A DNA stretch of 64,000 nucleotides from Sipunculus nudus (lineage: Eukaryota > Annelida > Sipuncula > Golfingiida > Sipunculidae), in NCBI GenBank assembly GCA_026874595.1, contig CM049314.1, positions 14,312,729-14,376,728 of the forward strand. The letters run 5' to 3'. Both the position numbers and the translations under genes were made by a program. Positions 32,300 through 46,700 of this stretch are shown piece by piece; positions within the stretch are counted from its first letter, which is position 1; every line of letters begins with the position of its first letter. The notes under the pieces were generated by a model, which searched no databases, was not told the origin of the DNA, and saw nothing but the letters and a program-made list of their open reading frames with translations.

Positions 32300-35200
32300 C
32301 CATGGTATGATTCCTAAGATTCCTATGTTTCAGGTACACGAGTCTGATTTCTTTTTTATCAGATGTGGACGGGTCCCAGTCCGACGGATCCAAGGGGGGC
32401 GGTTCCCCCTCAGACCTTTTATCAATAAGGTATGTTTTACAGAAATAACGAAGGCTAATATATGCATTATATTCATATAGCGTTTTCAATGTATATGTGA
32501 AAATATCAAGCAGATTAAAACATCCTGAAGGATGAACGGTTTATTCACATAAACGACCGGGCTGATTGGCGACGCCGACATCAGTGCAAGCATCACAGCG
32601 ACTCCTATATCGATACACGGCGTCAATGCGGTTACCGATATACTTTGCATGCAGTATCATCGTCTCGAAATTAAGGAACACAAAGACTGCTATACAAATA
32701 TATATATATATAGCTGCAACCATAACCTAAACTATAATCTGAACTATTTAAGTACGTTGATTATGTTTAAGCTACTTTATATTTATTACGCTCGCCGTTT
32801 AAGACTGCAACACGTTCACTTGTATTGCCGCACGATCGACTGGATGATGAATGCAAGTAACATGTCGGTGGTACCATAATAAATCGGCGAGTTATAATAC
32901 GGTTTCTCGTTTTTGTTGATAACGAGGCTCATTTTATTTATTGTTACCGTTAAATTATTTATTGCACTTTTTATTATTAAATTGTGTTCTCAGTGGGTCA
33001 CGAATTTCACTTTATGATCTCTCATTTTGCATTGGATTGTTTTAAAGTTTAGCGCTACAGTATCTCGAGGTCCATTTACACCTGCGTATTCTGGATAACA
33101 TATTCGACAATAGTTGAAATCAGTGGTCAAAGCACTTGGGAAAAATGAAAATATTAGTTTACGCGGGAAATTGTTTTATATTCTCAGAAACATGTGAAAA
33201 TTGTGTGTTTACATGATATATAAAATATAACCTATATAACCTGTCAGATAAAATGCAGCCGTTACGGGACAGAGCGTGGAGCAGCGGGCAAGGACTATTA
33301 AACAGGATTGAAATTTTATTACCTTATAGTCTATTCAGACAGACAGAAAAGCGCGAATTATATACACATATATTCAAAGCACGCCATATGCCCCGCCAAG
33401 CCTACCGGGGCAATGAAAACATAGCTGGCTTAATCCTAATTATTTCCTAACAACATTATTTGGCATGTTCAATGGGCCGTGCTGGACATTGTGTATTATT
33501 TGAACAAAAGTAGGGATTAGATGTATACTCTCACTTGGTTGCCGGGTTTGTTGTACCATTTGTATACTCAATTCGGCCGGATGACGAACAGCGAAAATAC
33601 AATGCGTATATAAATATGTACAATTGCTCAAAAGACCCCCGGGTCAGGGTGAACCAAACAGGTATTTATTCACGCAGACCAATACTAATATTGAAGAATA
33701 TTGAAGCCTCTATCGTCTCATGTTGCATGTGTACATCAAACTTGCCTCTCACACGAGTTTCCAATATTCAGTCATTTAAACAGGACATGAATGATTAAAC
33801 ATAAAGTTCAAGAAATCATGAACCTTTCAATAAGGGATAACAAAACCAGGAACTTGTGTTTCCAGCAACCAAGAGCGCGGAACACCTGTTCTTTGGGACT
33901 TTAAATGGGACATTTGAAAGTGTTTTTAGGCGTAATTCCAAGCATTCAAAAGGCGCTCAAAGTCACTCTTAAGACACTTTTTTAGAACCATATCATGGGA
34001 TCTGTATCGCAAGCGCTTTTAAATACCATTACGAGACATTTCGTTAGACACAAGAGACATTTTGATGGGAGATTCATCTCAGGCAGGAGAGAATTCCTTG
34101 AACTTTGCGACTGATCCGATCCAGAAAAAGCTGCAGATAATTTTATCTGAAAAGTACATGGTACCATCTATTGGAGAAATTTGGAACTAAACGACAGATG
34201 GACACTGACTCAGGGAATGAATCCTTAAATTCAGAAGGTGAACTAGATTCAAGTCCCACATTGGCGGAGTTGTGGGCTCTGTGAGCGCCTCCAGTTATAA
34301 ACATGTCGACAGAATACCGAGAAAGACATGCATACAAATAGACATATAACACAGTAAGATTAACAGAGAAACCTACATGTTTAAGGAAGGAAATAAGAAA
34401 TTGTATTTAATGAACAAAAAAATCGCTATGCTTGGCCTGAGAATCATTTCCTGAAAAAAAAAAATCATTCCCCGGATTTACATTCCAAAGCCTACCCATT
34501 ATACCATGTTCAGTTTTTGTAGATAATATCTTATGCAAGACAATTTAAACTTTCATTTGGAGCGTTATAAGCGAGGTATCGGAGGTGGTGTGTCTATAAC
34601 CCGGAGGGCTGGAGGAGGATTGTTTTCAGCTTCTCGAGGCTGTGTCTGCTCCTCAAGTATTCATGGTCTGAGACCAGTTTCTCTCTCCAGCTGTCAATTG
34701 GTAACGCAAACAAACAGCTTTACATCCACAGGAAAGAAACACACCACGTCAGACCCGCATCTATCACTACACGGTCTACTCTCCATGGCGCGAGCCTATC
34801 TAGTGCACTATCTGATCCTGATTAGAGACCATCCCTTGAAATAAGGGACCGGTTCTTATAATATTAATTATCCCTGAAGAGACGGCCGCCGTCTGCATAT
34901 TTTTTACCGCCATATCAGCAGACGACAATCCCTGAAGTCTTTTGGTGTGACCGGTCCCTTCTTTAACCAGTCTGTATTCTCACAATATTAGTCTCGTCCG
35001 CCATCGAGATAAAACACGATAATATATTTATAAATGTTATCTCATTTTGGTTTATTTAAATGGTTAATTATGGATATTCGCTCAGCGGGTAAGCAGACAT
35101 GGCCAGAATAACAGAAATGTTAAAACAACATAGAGGGGGAATTTTTTTAAAAACAAAATGTTAAAACAATGGAAACATTTCCTTTATCTTAAACACAAAT

Positions 35201-35550
35201 TTGATCTTTATCCAAAAATAACAAAATATTAATTTAAGATAGGGAGATCACCCGGACGCACACCTATACCAACGTATAATTATTATTTTTTTTTGTAAAC
35301 CAGGGCTGATGGTTCCTCCAAATCTAAAGATTACATTTTTCATAATCCCAACATTACAATACAACATTTGGTCTCTAGATTCCAGCATCAGAGGATGCAA
35401 TGATTAATATCAGCAAAAGCTGAAAACAGCCCTCAGCCAAAAGAACAATTTTTATGGGTGGTAACAGTAACAAGTATGAAATATTTGTTCTCACATGGAT
35501 GCATATCTGTACACATTGTTCAATTTATAAATTTGAATTATCGAGGTATG
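32296..35550. other. No gene identified
   Basis: Mixed AT-rich sequence; open frames such as 34533-34844 on the plus strand have no recognisable domain or supporting splice sites. Confidence 0.5.
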
Positions 35551-35559
35551 CAGTACCTT

Positions 35560-36200
35560 TGCAAGTCAGGCACCCGCGGAATCAAACAGCACGCAGAGAT
35601 CATCAAGGCATATGACAATAAAATGTTTCATAACAATCCACCCAGTGGTTCCTGAGAAATAAGCTCCTAAGGTTTTTTCTATTATAAGCTCTGTGACCTT
35701 GAAAAATGGGTCAAGGTCACCCATCTTCGAACTTGACCGAGATTTTGTTGATATGCATCAGCACTGAAGAGTGTGTTCCAGTGTTTAATACTTTTGGAGA
35801 TATCCCGCACTCCCAAGGCCAAAATTGAAAAAAAAATCTGATAAAAATTCTTCAAAAATCAGAAATTGTAAGTGGCGACGCCTAACTCGTGCAGCGTTAC
35901 AAACTATGATTGCCAATATTCATAGCATGTTTTACAACAATCCATCACGTTGTTCTTGAGATATAAGCTTCTTAGTTTATTCTATAATTAGATCTGAAAC
36001 GTTTAAACATATGTGAAGGTCACCCCTCTTCGAACTTGACCGAGATTTTTTAATATACATCTGCTCTGAAGAAATAAAATTCCAATGGTGAATCCGTTTA
36101 CAGATATCCCGCTCACAAGGTAAAAGATAACGGACGCAGGACGGACGGACTGCCCGACGAACGGACGGCTTGGGTGACGACAATAGCCCTTCAGCCTAGA
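35560..36200 (+). mobile_element. Paired-repeat non-autonomous element ending in GGACGGAC iterations
   Basis: Two ~210 bp direct copies, offset about 305 bp (35622 onward and 35926 onward). Each has ACAATCCA-C, TGAGA-ATAAGCT, AAGGTCACCC-TCTTCGAACT, TGACCGAGATTTT and AGATATCCCGC. The right side has ACGGACGCAGGACGGACGG, then a CAGCC-TAGAA-GGCTG fold followed by a TATAAA stretch. The design is like the Helitron-type elements at 19.8 and 57.7 kb, but the CTAG end is not intact. Confidence 0.6.
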
Positions 36201-39200
36201 AGGCTGAGTGTTATAAAGGCATATATGCAAACAGACACACAGACAGGCAGACAAACAGATCACATCGGCAAGGATAGAAATATAATCACCGTACAACTTC
36301 GGTATCTGTAAAAAATGAACAATACTCTATAATGTATACTGCGCTTACATGTGAAATGTAACACTAATGTGTCGGCCAATATCAGCAATACCTCATACAT
36401 AAAAAGTGACACCCTTTGGCTATCGTGCCTGTTACATAACCATCTAGCTTAACAACATTAATAAGATGACAAAGCTAGATGCGTATTTATTTGAACTTCC
36501 CACTCTCCAATCACAAAAGCTTCTCCATAAAAGCAAATGAGAAAATTGCATATCCAGCTATCATAGTTATTATTAAGCGGTCATTTAAAACCGGGGATAC
36601 CGCATTTATAGAAAGCTACATTAAGGCCGCTATATGTAAATTGACCTGTAATGGTGTTCCTCTATTCAGCCGGTCCTCTGCCCATCTATATTCTATATAT
36701 TCTGATAACATCCCTGGATGGGTTTCATAATGTCTTCTAATCAGAATTATTCATTGTATTTTTACTATCGTGGGCAAACAGGTTTCCACGAATCTAGTAA
36801 GGTGACGAACATTTGTTAAATACAATCTAGTTAAATAGCCTCTGCTAACGTGACATCATGAATGTTGATAATTTCGCGCCATTCCAATATAGAGCCACCA
36901 GTCAATAAGAAATATAGACCGCATATGCATTTATGAGTAATGGGTGTTCAAGAGTGATGAAACCCGAAATCAGCTAAAAGGAACATAATCATTTGAAATA
37001 ATATGCATATTATCTCATGCTAAGTTCATTTTGACGGAATTCAAAAGTTTCCTTGCAAAACCATCGTAGCAAACATACTGTCTCCAGTCCACCTGTTTCA
37101 TATGTTGCTGTGGTTCTGTGTGTGAGTATACAGTCAACGTGTGTCTGTTAACCATAACAAAACTGCGTGACCGGAGGTAAAATAGCATATAGAAATTATA
37201 CAATGTCAATCATCAACTAGCTACCACAGGATGTCCGTCCTGTCTATCGATTCCTATTGTCAGCATGTATCACGTATAAGAAACTAAACGTTGCCAGATA
37301 AAAAATATGTAACCGTCGTGCACGTGTTTCCAGGATGATTAACGTGATGGAAATCTTTTCTATTTTTAACAGTTGGTGTATAGACTAAGTTGTTAAATAT
37401 ACATATAACAAATGAATTAAATATTAAGCATATGTTATATTACCTAAAAACAGGTGCTGCATAACTGTATATATATAGTTTTTTTCTTACTGGTTTTTGT
37501 TAAGGACTGTCAAGGGGCTAAAATGGGATCGTGACAGTGTTTTAATACATCCCCTCATTACCAGAGTAGTTGGTAATAGCATTCGCACTGACATTTACAG
37601 GGTGCATCGTCAACTGCTGTGTGGGAAATTTACAAATTAGAACTTTGAAAATGTGATCTGAGGCACCTCTAAACTTTCGATTAAAATACAAGCAGGGCAA
37701 ATATCCTCTTATCTATCAGCATTATAGTAATCATGCCATTAATCATCATGAAGGCAAAAGAAAGTTAAAGGTGTTTTCACATTCTTTATGGGTAGATCCG
37801 CACTTTTTCGTATTTTCGAACTGAGAAGCATTGTACACCCCTGGTAAAATAGCACGTGCAAATGGTGCTAACTAGGTGACATTAAAACTTTACACCCGCA
37901 GTTAACTCTTGTATATACCAGACCTTGGCGTACCAGGCCTCATTACTTAAACTGAAACACATCTTGCAGGATAACATATAAGCACTGGCTTTTCCCTCAA
38001 GTGTTCAGCTTAAATCTTCATTGTATAACAAAGTAACCGGCTGGCCCGTGGGAGGAACAATGGAACCCGTTTATTCAAATTTTATTGTACTTTTAACCCC
38101 GGTAGGACAATACCATGCAATTTACTGAACTTTTTTAACTTTTCCAATTGGAGTTTGACATATTCAGACGATAACATGAGACATGTGACCACACGGGGAT
38201 TTTACCGCATCTGTTAGAGGCAAATCACACGGAGATAGGTCTTTTTATTAAACAAAATGCAGCCATTTTAACCTTGCCTCCGGAGGTTCACTCCCCGCTG
38301 CGCCGGAACATAACTGCTGCTTTGGCATATAATCAGATTCATACTGGGAGGCTAAGCCGAGGGCTGGCATCTCGGCTTCAATGCTTAAACAGTTTTTTGC
38401 TAGCTTTGACGCTCAGACACGCATCTTTAATAAACCTCAATTGGTATCCGGTGGGTGAGCACCTGGAACTCCTGTTTGACAAGGTTACAGACCCCAATGT
38501 CTACAATTGTCCAGAAATTTTCTTCCTGGGGCTAGAGATCACATTATAGCTTATTTTTATCGATCTGATATTACACAGTTCAGCAGGCGGCAGGGAGCTC
38601 ATGTCAAATCAATCTCTTGCTGGATGGACCCGTTCCTTATTTCTTTTGCTACACAATTCGCATGCAATGTTGTCCTTTTTTTAATATGCTTTGTCAATTT
38701 CTAATTCCATTAATGTCTCATCGATATTTCTCGTTTATTTTGCGGTGTGGATCGTTGTTTTCCATTATGTTTTGATAATTAGAGACCAGCTTCTTTGTTT
38801 CCTGATAATGGTTAATTATTTTTAATTATAACTCGTTATTTTAAATAAGAATTTATTTCTTTCTGATATGCTTCATTGTTCTCCGATCGATTAGTTTTGT
38901 TCGTTTCATTTTCCATAAGACTTAGTCATTTTACTTCATTTAACTTGAAACGACACATTGCCCAATTTAGTTCAATTCATACAAATCATTTCATTTTTAA
39001 GACCAAGGTTTCTGTAGTGTACCTCCTGAATATGTCTTAATATGACTTTCACGTGTCTAATTTGTATCGTCAAATATTCATTTAAGATATTTAATGGTCA
39101 ATGCTGTGCAAAAAGTGAAATTGTGGCGAGGACACATCAATTAATGAAAGGACCCTCCAAAAATAAGATGAAAGATTTAAATATTCTATAACATGAATGA

Positions 39201-41895
39201 ACTGTGGGCTGACGCCTTCAGCACATATCATCGCTGCAATTAAATGCTTTTCATTTCATATATTTGTTTTAAGATAGCCCAGTATTAGACAAGTTTACGA
39301 AAGACATGAAAGGTATTTTCAGGATGATATGCGCATACATTTCTGGGTGTCATATATTGTAATCTTTAATAAAATAATTACATCATTTTTTAACATCATA
39401 ATAAATAATCAACGTTTCTGGTTGCTTACCCGTAGTGGCGGCAATCAGGCAATTTAAGATAATATCTGCATAATGACGTTTTGCCAAACGGTTCCAACAC
39501 ATATAACTCCCAAAACATCTACACATTTTATTACAAATGACGCGGGATACCATCCCTGGTAAAATTGGAATTAAAAATATCGCACGGCACTTATTAATCA
39601 GGTGACGTCATATTTAGCATACATTTTAATATGTTTAGTCTTCTGTAAAATTGTCTGAGCACCCATATATGGTGACAACAATGGACAATTGGGACTATTG
39701 GGGAAAAGTATATGAAAAATCTTACAATATAATGTGATTTTTATTGTAGTTCCAATTTAACTATTTCCATGCTGTAATAGATATAAACTGTTATTTTCAA
39801 CCTGAGGAAACGCAGATAATTTTAACTGTGGAGATATCGGATATGATATTTCCGACTTTAGAACAAAAGACTGATGAATCTTGATATAGAGTTATGAGAG
39901 AATCAGGGACTACCAGATGAGACTACCTTGTACACAGATTGTGTATATAGACATACTGTTTGCTGTATTGAACGACTATTTGATATTCCCGTGCCAACCT
40001 CACATTATGTTCAATAGACATGTCCGGGCATCCTATACTGCTCAGTTTACATATATGGTTGTTAGTAGAACTAGTGTTATGTGGAATGGTAACTGAGGCC
40101 GTATTTTTCCTAAATAAAGCCTATATTTCAATACAACTCCAGGCTCAATAGCCGAAACATGGCACGGTTCAACTCCTGACGATATTTTAATGGGACATTA
40201 TCAGGAGCAGTATTATGCCTATTCTTTCACACAATTAGTTTAATTTTGCTTTATACAAACAATTCTCAGCAAGACCATCTCACCACACAGTCCCAGTACC
40301 TCGCATTTGGCTGTTTAACACTTTGTTATGGCTCTGCGTTTTGGTAAACACAGTCCACGTGTGTCTGTTCACCATAACAAGGCCGCGTCACCGGAGGTCC
40401 GATTATGAACCGCAACACGCGGTATTTCAGCCAGCAGCAACATGCCTTACATTTTTTTGGCCAAGTTAGTAAAGACATCTCCTGATTGAGACGTGGTGGC
40501 TTCACGATGCTCACGGCCCCCAGTGCTATGTTTATGTTGACACCTGTAATCGTGCCCGGTCCACTGTTTTTAACATTCGTTTACAAGAGTAAGCAAACGG
40601 TTTCAAGGCAATACTAGTATTTCGGCAGGTACAGATCTATTTTAAAGGGAAGAAGCTATTTTTCTTGTTAATTCAACTTGCTTTATAGGTGATTGGGCCC
40701 CTTTAATTAATGTAGGAGAGGTATTCGGATAGTCAGAGTGGCATCCACTGGTTTGTTGAAAATACGCACTGAACCTTTCGAATAGGAAACGAAATACAAC
40801 GTTCATAATACGATTCCTTATAAATGAATATATATTACTAAATCTCCTTACATGCTTGATGTATTACTGGCCGCGTAAACATGCGTGCCTCGCACAGGTA
40901 ATATGAATGACAGCCATTCATCCGAGGTCAGGAAATGACGACTGTTACTATGAAGATGGGGTTTACTTCCACGTGTCGTTTTAGAGGTCGCCTCCTCACT
41001 CATCTAATTAGTAAGTTTGCATACCATGTCTTCCTAACGGTTTTTCATATGGCTAGGGTCACGTCTCCACACAGGCCCTGAATTAAATATAAATGTCTAC
41101 TGACTAGTGCATTTATGCTTTAACACTTGCAATGTCTACACGATGAACAAATAATAAAAATGATTCATGAAAATGTATTTATGTCAAAATATACCAGTAT
41201 TGTTTTGACATGTATTGTATTGTATTAGATATGGAGTCTTGTCCTAATTACATTCAATGGTATCAAAATGATCCCTAACAGTGATCTGAACACAAGCCAA
41301 TCAGAATTTATTTTTCCTTTATGTGTCAAGAAATCCCTTTATTGTTATTGAAAGCGAACTCAGAATGTTGAAAACTAATATTAATCCTACTAAAATATTC
41401 AGTGAATATTTGTTCAAGCAGCAATATAACCGACACTTGGAACTTGACATAATCAATAAACATCAAATTTTGAAGCCATGTCCCGCAGAGCTAAGTCTAT
41501 AGAACTAGAAAATGCTGTGAATGCTGTCGTCATAGTTTCCCTGGGTAATTTACATATTAATACCACCACGAATAGGTTAAGAATAATTTCCAAGCTTTAA
41601 AAAATTACAGAGTCTGTCTGTACTATTGCGCTGACCTTTATGCGGCAGCAATCTGTATTTCCGTGGAAGACATTTAAAACCTGTGAAAAGGTTTGCAGGA
41701 AATCGAATGCCCCGTGACGTCATTTGTTTCAAGTGTTTTATATTCATGTAGGGTAGTGGAGTAACATAATCGCTTTGTTGTGTAAAAGGCAGTGGTCGGT
41801 CAATTCAACTTTATTTATAGAATCGGCATTTAATTAAATTTGCCCTAAATGTTATTTATAAACACTGCAAATGAGCATTGACGAACTGGAATGAA

Positions 41896-41899
<4 letters not shown>
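36201..41899. other. No gene identified; one duplicated segment
   Basis: A ~130 bp segment at 37050-37180 recurs in direct orientation at 40270-40400 (shared blocks CACGTGTGTCTGTT-like, CCATAACAA, CACCGGAGGT). CRE palindromes lie at 39603-39610 and 41715-41722. Open frames at 38274-38549 have no identifiable product. Confidence 0.5.
37050..40400. repeat. Dispersed direct repeat, two ~130 bp copies 3.2 kb apart
   Basis: 37050-37180 and 40270-40400 align through AAGACCATC/AAACCATC, CAGTC-ACGTGTGTCTGTT, ACCATAACAA and GCGT-ACCGGAGGT, with about 20% differences. Family unknown. Confidence 0.6.

Positions 41900-41935
<36 letters not shown>
41900..41935. repeat. (AT)n microsatellite
   Basis: 18 AT units just before the decayed LINE end. 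Confidence 0.95.
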
Positions 41936-41936
<1 letters not shown>

Positions 41937-41989
41937 CAGTTATCCTCGGGTGTAATCCTTGTAGTAAGATAAATCAACCAACAATCCAA

Positions 41990-42405
41990 CCTTCTAACCA
42001 AATAACGACATTGTGCTCTTTGCAGAAACATCTCAGTCAAATATCGCCCACATATTGCACATGACACAGCATCTCGCCCGCATGGCGGGGAAATTAGCCC
42101 ACAACCCCTGTTCCTGTAAGACTACACTGGCTTCCCCTGGTGTTTAAAGTCATGATTCAGGTGCTTTAGACAGTTTATGATTACTCCTGTCCACGGTACA
42201 CGCAGAACATGGTTTAGATAAATAAACCAAGCAGATCACCACGCTCACCAGATGTTCGCCAACTACGCATACCTAGATCTCCCAATGTACATCCGGTCAG
42301 GTCATTCGTCAGGCTGGAACTTGATGCATGCACTACCCTGCCGCATGAACTAAGGACCGAAGGCTCTCTTTTTTTCCTCAAGAAGAGTCTGAAGTCTTTA
42401 TATAT
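41990..42405 (+). pseudogene. Decayed LINE, C-terminal part of reverse transcriptase ORF
   Basis: The frame at 42119 reads RLHWLPLVFKVMIQVL then a stop; LHWLP is the conserved motif near the end of many non-LTR (CR1/L2/Jockey-like) reverse transcriptase ORFs. Further downstream, in shifted frames, come SPDVRQLRIPRSPNV, then ACTTLPHELR and FFLKKSLKSLY, which follow the expected order (serine/arginine-rich linker, LP-LR, then F-K-LK). Several stops and frameshifts make it non-functional. Confidence 0.7.
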
Positions 42406-43640
42406 TAAAACATTGTCATTAGGCGCATTGAAATGAGTCTATAAACCGCGCTGTAAAAATGAAATGACCATAAACACATACATATGTAAATGCATATATA
42501 ATTAAAATACCTAGGGGAGGAAGAGGTGAGGGGAGAATGGGGGAGTATTAGGGCATGGGTAATGTAATATACCGCTTGAGCAGATGAGACGGTAGTTAGA
42601 TGAATACATGAAAACGGACAATCAATCCACCAGAGGCGGAGAGGAACAACCGAGTGACGTATCAAGGGGGGTGCACGGCTCCCGCTGCACCTGTGTAGGA
42701 ACACACCCTGCAACAATCCATAACATCTGTGCGTCGACCTCCGTCATAAAACAAAATGGCGGCCTGCAGACGCGGGAACAAAAAATAACTGGATGAACTA
42801 CAGGTTTGTCAAACATTCGGAGCTGGCCCAGATAAAGGAACAAGTTCTGGTCTTATTATTTGCTCTCCTTGTTATATACGCCTTAACAATAAACCTGTTC
42901 GCCTTTCGCTCCTCTGCTGGAGTTGGGGTTGGCATAGTCTTGACTTGTTAATCTCTGTATACGCTCAAAAAGCAATAAACAGAATTAATAAAACGCCATA
43001 TTTTTACAAACACAATTTGTGGCGTTTTACAATAAATTAATGTAAGTCTAATTAGAGCATAATACGACAGATGATATACAGTCCGTTAAATCGATCGTGT
43101 TTACAGAATTCGAGCAATCATCCATCTGCTGACGATCAACAGGAGCTTATTCCCGTATATGAAAGACCCTGGGTTTGTCCGTTTTATATGTCTACCTTAA
43201 AATGACCTCAAAGTTCATGCAACTCCGTTACGTTGATACAAATGATAACTATAATGGTTAATGTGAACTTAAATCAATAAGTATAACAACCCCGTATACT
43301 GTAAGGCCGATCTCATCGTATGTGTGTGTGTGTGTGTGATGGGAGTGGGAAGCTGCATTTTGCACCCGCCGAAAGTTATCGAATTCATTCAGCGGTAGGC
43401 ATGAACATTCAGATCATTACAAGAACAAGCAAGCAGACAGACAACGGACAAGCACCTCCCTGGATCTCAAGACCATTATACAACCTGATTAAACTTTGTG
43501 GTGTGTTGCGTGAGCGCCAGAGTTATATGAACCCCAGCCCAGAGAAATGTCCAAGCTTTGCCCAAAAAATCAAAGGCGGCTCCAATTTTGTTACACTGTG
43601 CATGTAGGTTCGTTTATTCTCGTGAGGTTTCTGCAAAAAA
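42406..43640. other. No gene identified
   Basis: Overlapping open frames on both strands at 42405-42843 and a plus-strand frame at 43320-43607 have no recognised domain. Confidence 0.45.
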
Positions 43641-43719
43641 TGGTGAATGACTAACGATTTTTAATCGATTTGTATGTGCAATTTGTCATCGATTATTCAT
43701 CGATTTAATCGGCACATCA

Positions 43720-43722
<3 letters not shown>
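43641..43722. mobile_element. Possible end of a hAT-like element
   Basis: Iterated ATCGAT/TTAATCGAT motifs end with GGCACATCACTA; read from the minus strand this is TAGTGATGTGCCGATTAAAT, similar to hAT-type terminal sequences. The other end was not found. Confidence 0.3.

Positions 43723-43757
<35 letters not shown>
43723..43757. repeat. (TA)n microsatellite
   Basis: About 17 TA units directly adjoining the possible hAT end. Confidence 0.95.
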
Positions 43758-43758
<1 letters not shown>

Positions 43759-46700
43759 CATACATATAAAAATATGTTTGTATATTTGTATGTGTGTATG
43801 TATGTAGGCATCCTATGAGTCTTTAATCAAGGTTCAGATCCAGCGTGACCGTCAGAGAGTCCGAGAAATCTAATGATGGAAATAAAGATGAGCGGACCCT
43901 CGAGGTTGATGTTATACGTTAAAGACAACAATGTAGCGAGAAAAGAGGATCCAGGAAATGAATGGCCCCTGGATACCAATCAGGTACAGTAACTTTAATC
44001 AGCTGACAAATATGGTACTAATAATGATTTAATGAGCACTACTCTTTTTATGGAGACCTAAATCTGTCTCAAACATTGAGGAGAAAGTACATATTGGAAT
44101 CCAAGGTTTTCCGGTGATGGATGAAAAAAATAGTTTATTGTCCCTATTATACAACATCCGATCAACCCTGCGTAAAGCTAATTACAGATACGGATGATAT
44201 CGGCACGTATATCAAGCAGAGACAATTAGGTTAATTAGATATCAGGTGTATATGTTGTAGACAGCTCTGGAAGTGCCGATATATCACAATTTTATTGGCA
44301 AAAAAGCTCATAAATCAAGAAACTACAGTCATGCATGGCAGGAGGACGTTTTTTTTCATTCCATGATTTTCCATCCCATCCAGCATCAAGTCGAGATACT
44401 ACAGTTGAACAATGTTGGATTCGAGGCTACTTATGCCCAACAGATATAATTAGGGCAATTCATATAAGGTAATTTTGGTAATTGTCTCTAGTAACATAAA
44501 TGACGGTACCACAGAGCGGTATACACTGAGAATAATGTTAGAATGTGCTTAGCTTTAACTAGGAGCTCCATCATGCAGGGCAGTAAGTAGAAGTCCTTCC
44601 GGTGTGAAGAGAGGACGGATATAACCAGATGTAGGTTCCACTGGACGTCAATTAACACAAGGGGAGGCTGAAGTGGATATGGCCATCATGTCCTTCACAT
44701 TTAATAACTATTTATTAATCTATTAACCTCGAGTACCTGAATTACGTGTATAAACTCCGGATGGTGAAGACGTTGGATAAGGGAGCGTAATGTTTGAAAT
44801 CCACCGGAGCCTAACACAAAAAGGACTGAAATCTCGATAGCATCCACATTGAAGAGATTTGCTCAACAGTGTTTAAGATAGGATTTTGAGTTTTTGATTA
44901 CTCCTAGCCCCGTGCATATAAACTTAAAAACCAGAGGGCATGAAAATAACACATTGTTACCGTCGTCCTTATTTAATGGACAGTTGTACCAAAAGGACAT
45001 GGACCTATTCTTAAAATTAGACAAATAGGACATAAAAATTGTATGTTATCTTCATTGACTTGAGATAGACTGTCATACCTGAGTCCAAGATTGATTCTCA
45101 CACTTGATCTTTTAAAAAGTAGGGGTAAACAAGATATGTGGATATACTTAATATACCTTGTAAGCTTGAAACCCAGTTAATATATGTTAATAAATAAATT
45201 CTACCTGCGTTAATAAGTACATCGACTAAATAACCTAGCACACCAGGTGTCACCACCGCTCAGGTGAATGTCACATTTTAAGTTTTTTTTTATGGCAACC
45301 ATCGGTGACCTTTGACCTCTGAGATCCGTGCACACTTGTTCGTTTTCGAGGCACACCTGTAGTGTATATATTACCTGACTAATTATTAACGCCCTCCGTG
45401 TAGCCTTGGCAAACTGTTAGTATTTTTAGCTTGATTTTTTTCGTATGTTTAAAGGTGTTAGTTTCGCCTTGAAATTTTCTAGTTTTTTTTTGGCGATTCA
45501 GTATGGACATCCATGCAGCTTTGTTTACGGGAATTTTTTAAAAGTGGAATCTGAGAAACCAGTGTCAATAAGAAAAAAAACTATTGATCAAAAGGTTTTT
45601 AGCTTTGATATTGTAAACAAGGAAGGGAAATAATATCTGTCTTAATTATTGAATCATGCTTGGAAACGTGTACAGCTAACAAATGAGATATAATCCGTAA
45701 CAGCTAAAAACTGTAGCTCAAAATTCGATAAATTCGTGTAATGGCACATGATTCAATGAAATCTGACCACATGGAAACAGCTATGAACATCATATAAGTA
45801 ACTATATCAATTAATTTTGGTGTAAACGGCTCCAATAACCAAATTAATTTTTCATAAATTTATATATAGGCCTACGAAATAAAATGTAACGTTGCACACA
45901 ATAAATAATTTAAGTAATTAATGATAGTAGGTATAAAATGCATTAACTTAGTGTAAGTTTGGTATAAATGTGCCACTTACGTTGTGAATAAAAGGGAAGA
46001 AATCTGCAAAGTAAGGGCCGCTTATGTAGCAGACGATAGGCAGGCAACACAGGTCGTGTGGCCGCTATAGGAACCCGGAAGAAAAATACATCTTTCAATT
46101 AACATGAACGAAAATCGTTAAAACCGTGTCAGTCAGTCCAGGAGCAGCCTTACAGTCCTTTCTGGCTGTCTCAGTACTGGGTAAGACAAGACCTTTCATG
46201 CAAGAAACTAATAAGCCAGAACCGTGCGAGACATCCATATCACTCGGCGGCGGCTGGTCTGTCAGTAACTGGCGAGTTTAAAGGATTGAACCGAATACAG
46301 TGAATGGATTGTTTACGTGGGAAGCATTACAGGAACAGTGGACTTTCTGTCCAACACAGCATGCTGTCAGTACCAGAACTTAATTGGCTGATGGTTAAAC
46401 GAGCCGCTGGGGATGTCTCAAGCATGACCCTCATCTTCCCAAACGAATCGGCTTCAAAATGAATAATTCACGGAGGCCATAGAGTAAACAAACAGTTCTT
46501 ATCTACAGCTGCGACAAGACAGATCTATAGAAACACCATCAAACGGGACTATCGTTACATTTTCCATTACCGCTCTGTTTTTTAAGCTTTATATTATAAA
46601 AAAAACTTTAGTCATTACATGTCTTCACACAAAAGTTAATACCAAAACCAAAATGGTAAAAGTGGTGACTGATTATCGCCCATCCGGTCGTTTTCAATTT

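Noticed and set aside
27236-32489. Open frames rich in YIYIYI or IYIYIY (27236-27564, 31341-31598, 32232-32489 and similar)
   Set aside because: They are translations of (TA)n microsatellites, open in several frames and on both strands at once.
43320-43607. 95-codon plus-strand frame starting in a (GT)n tract
   Set aside because: The start is inside a microsatellite; the remainder matches nothing and lacks supporting sites.
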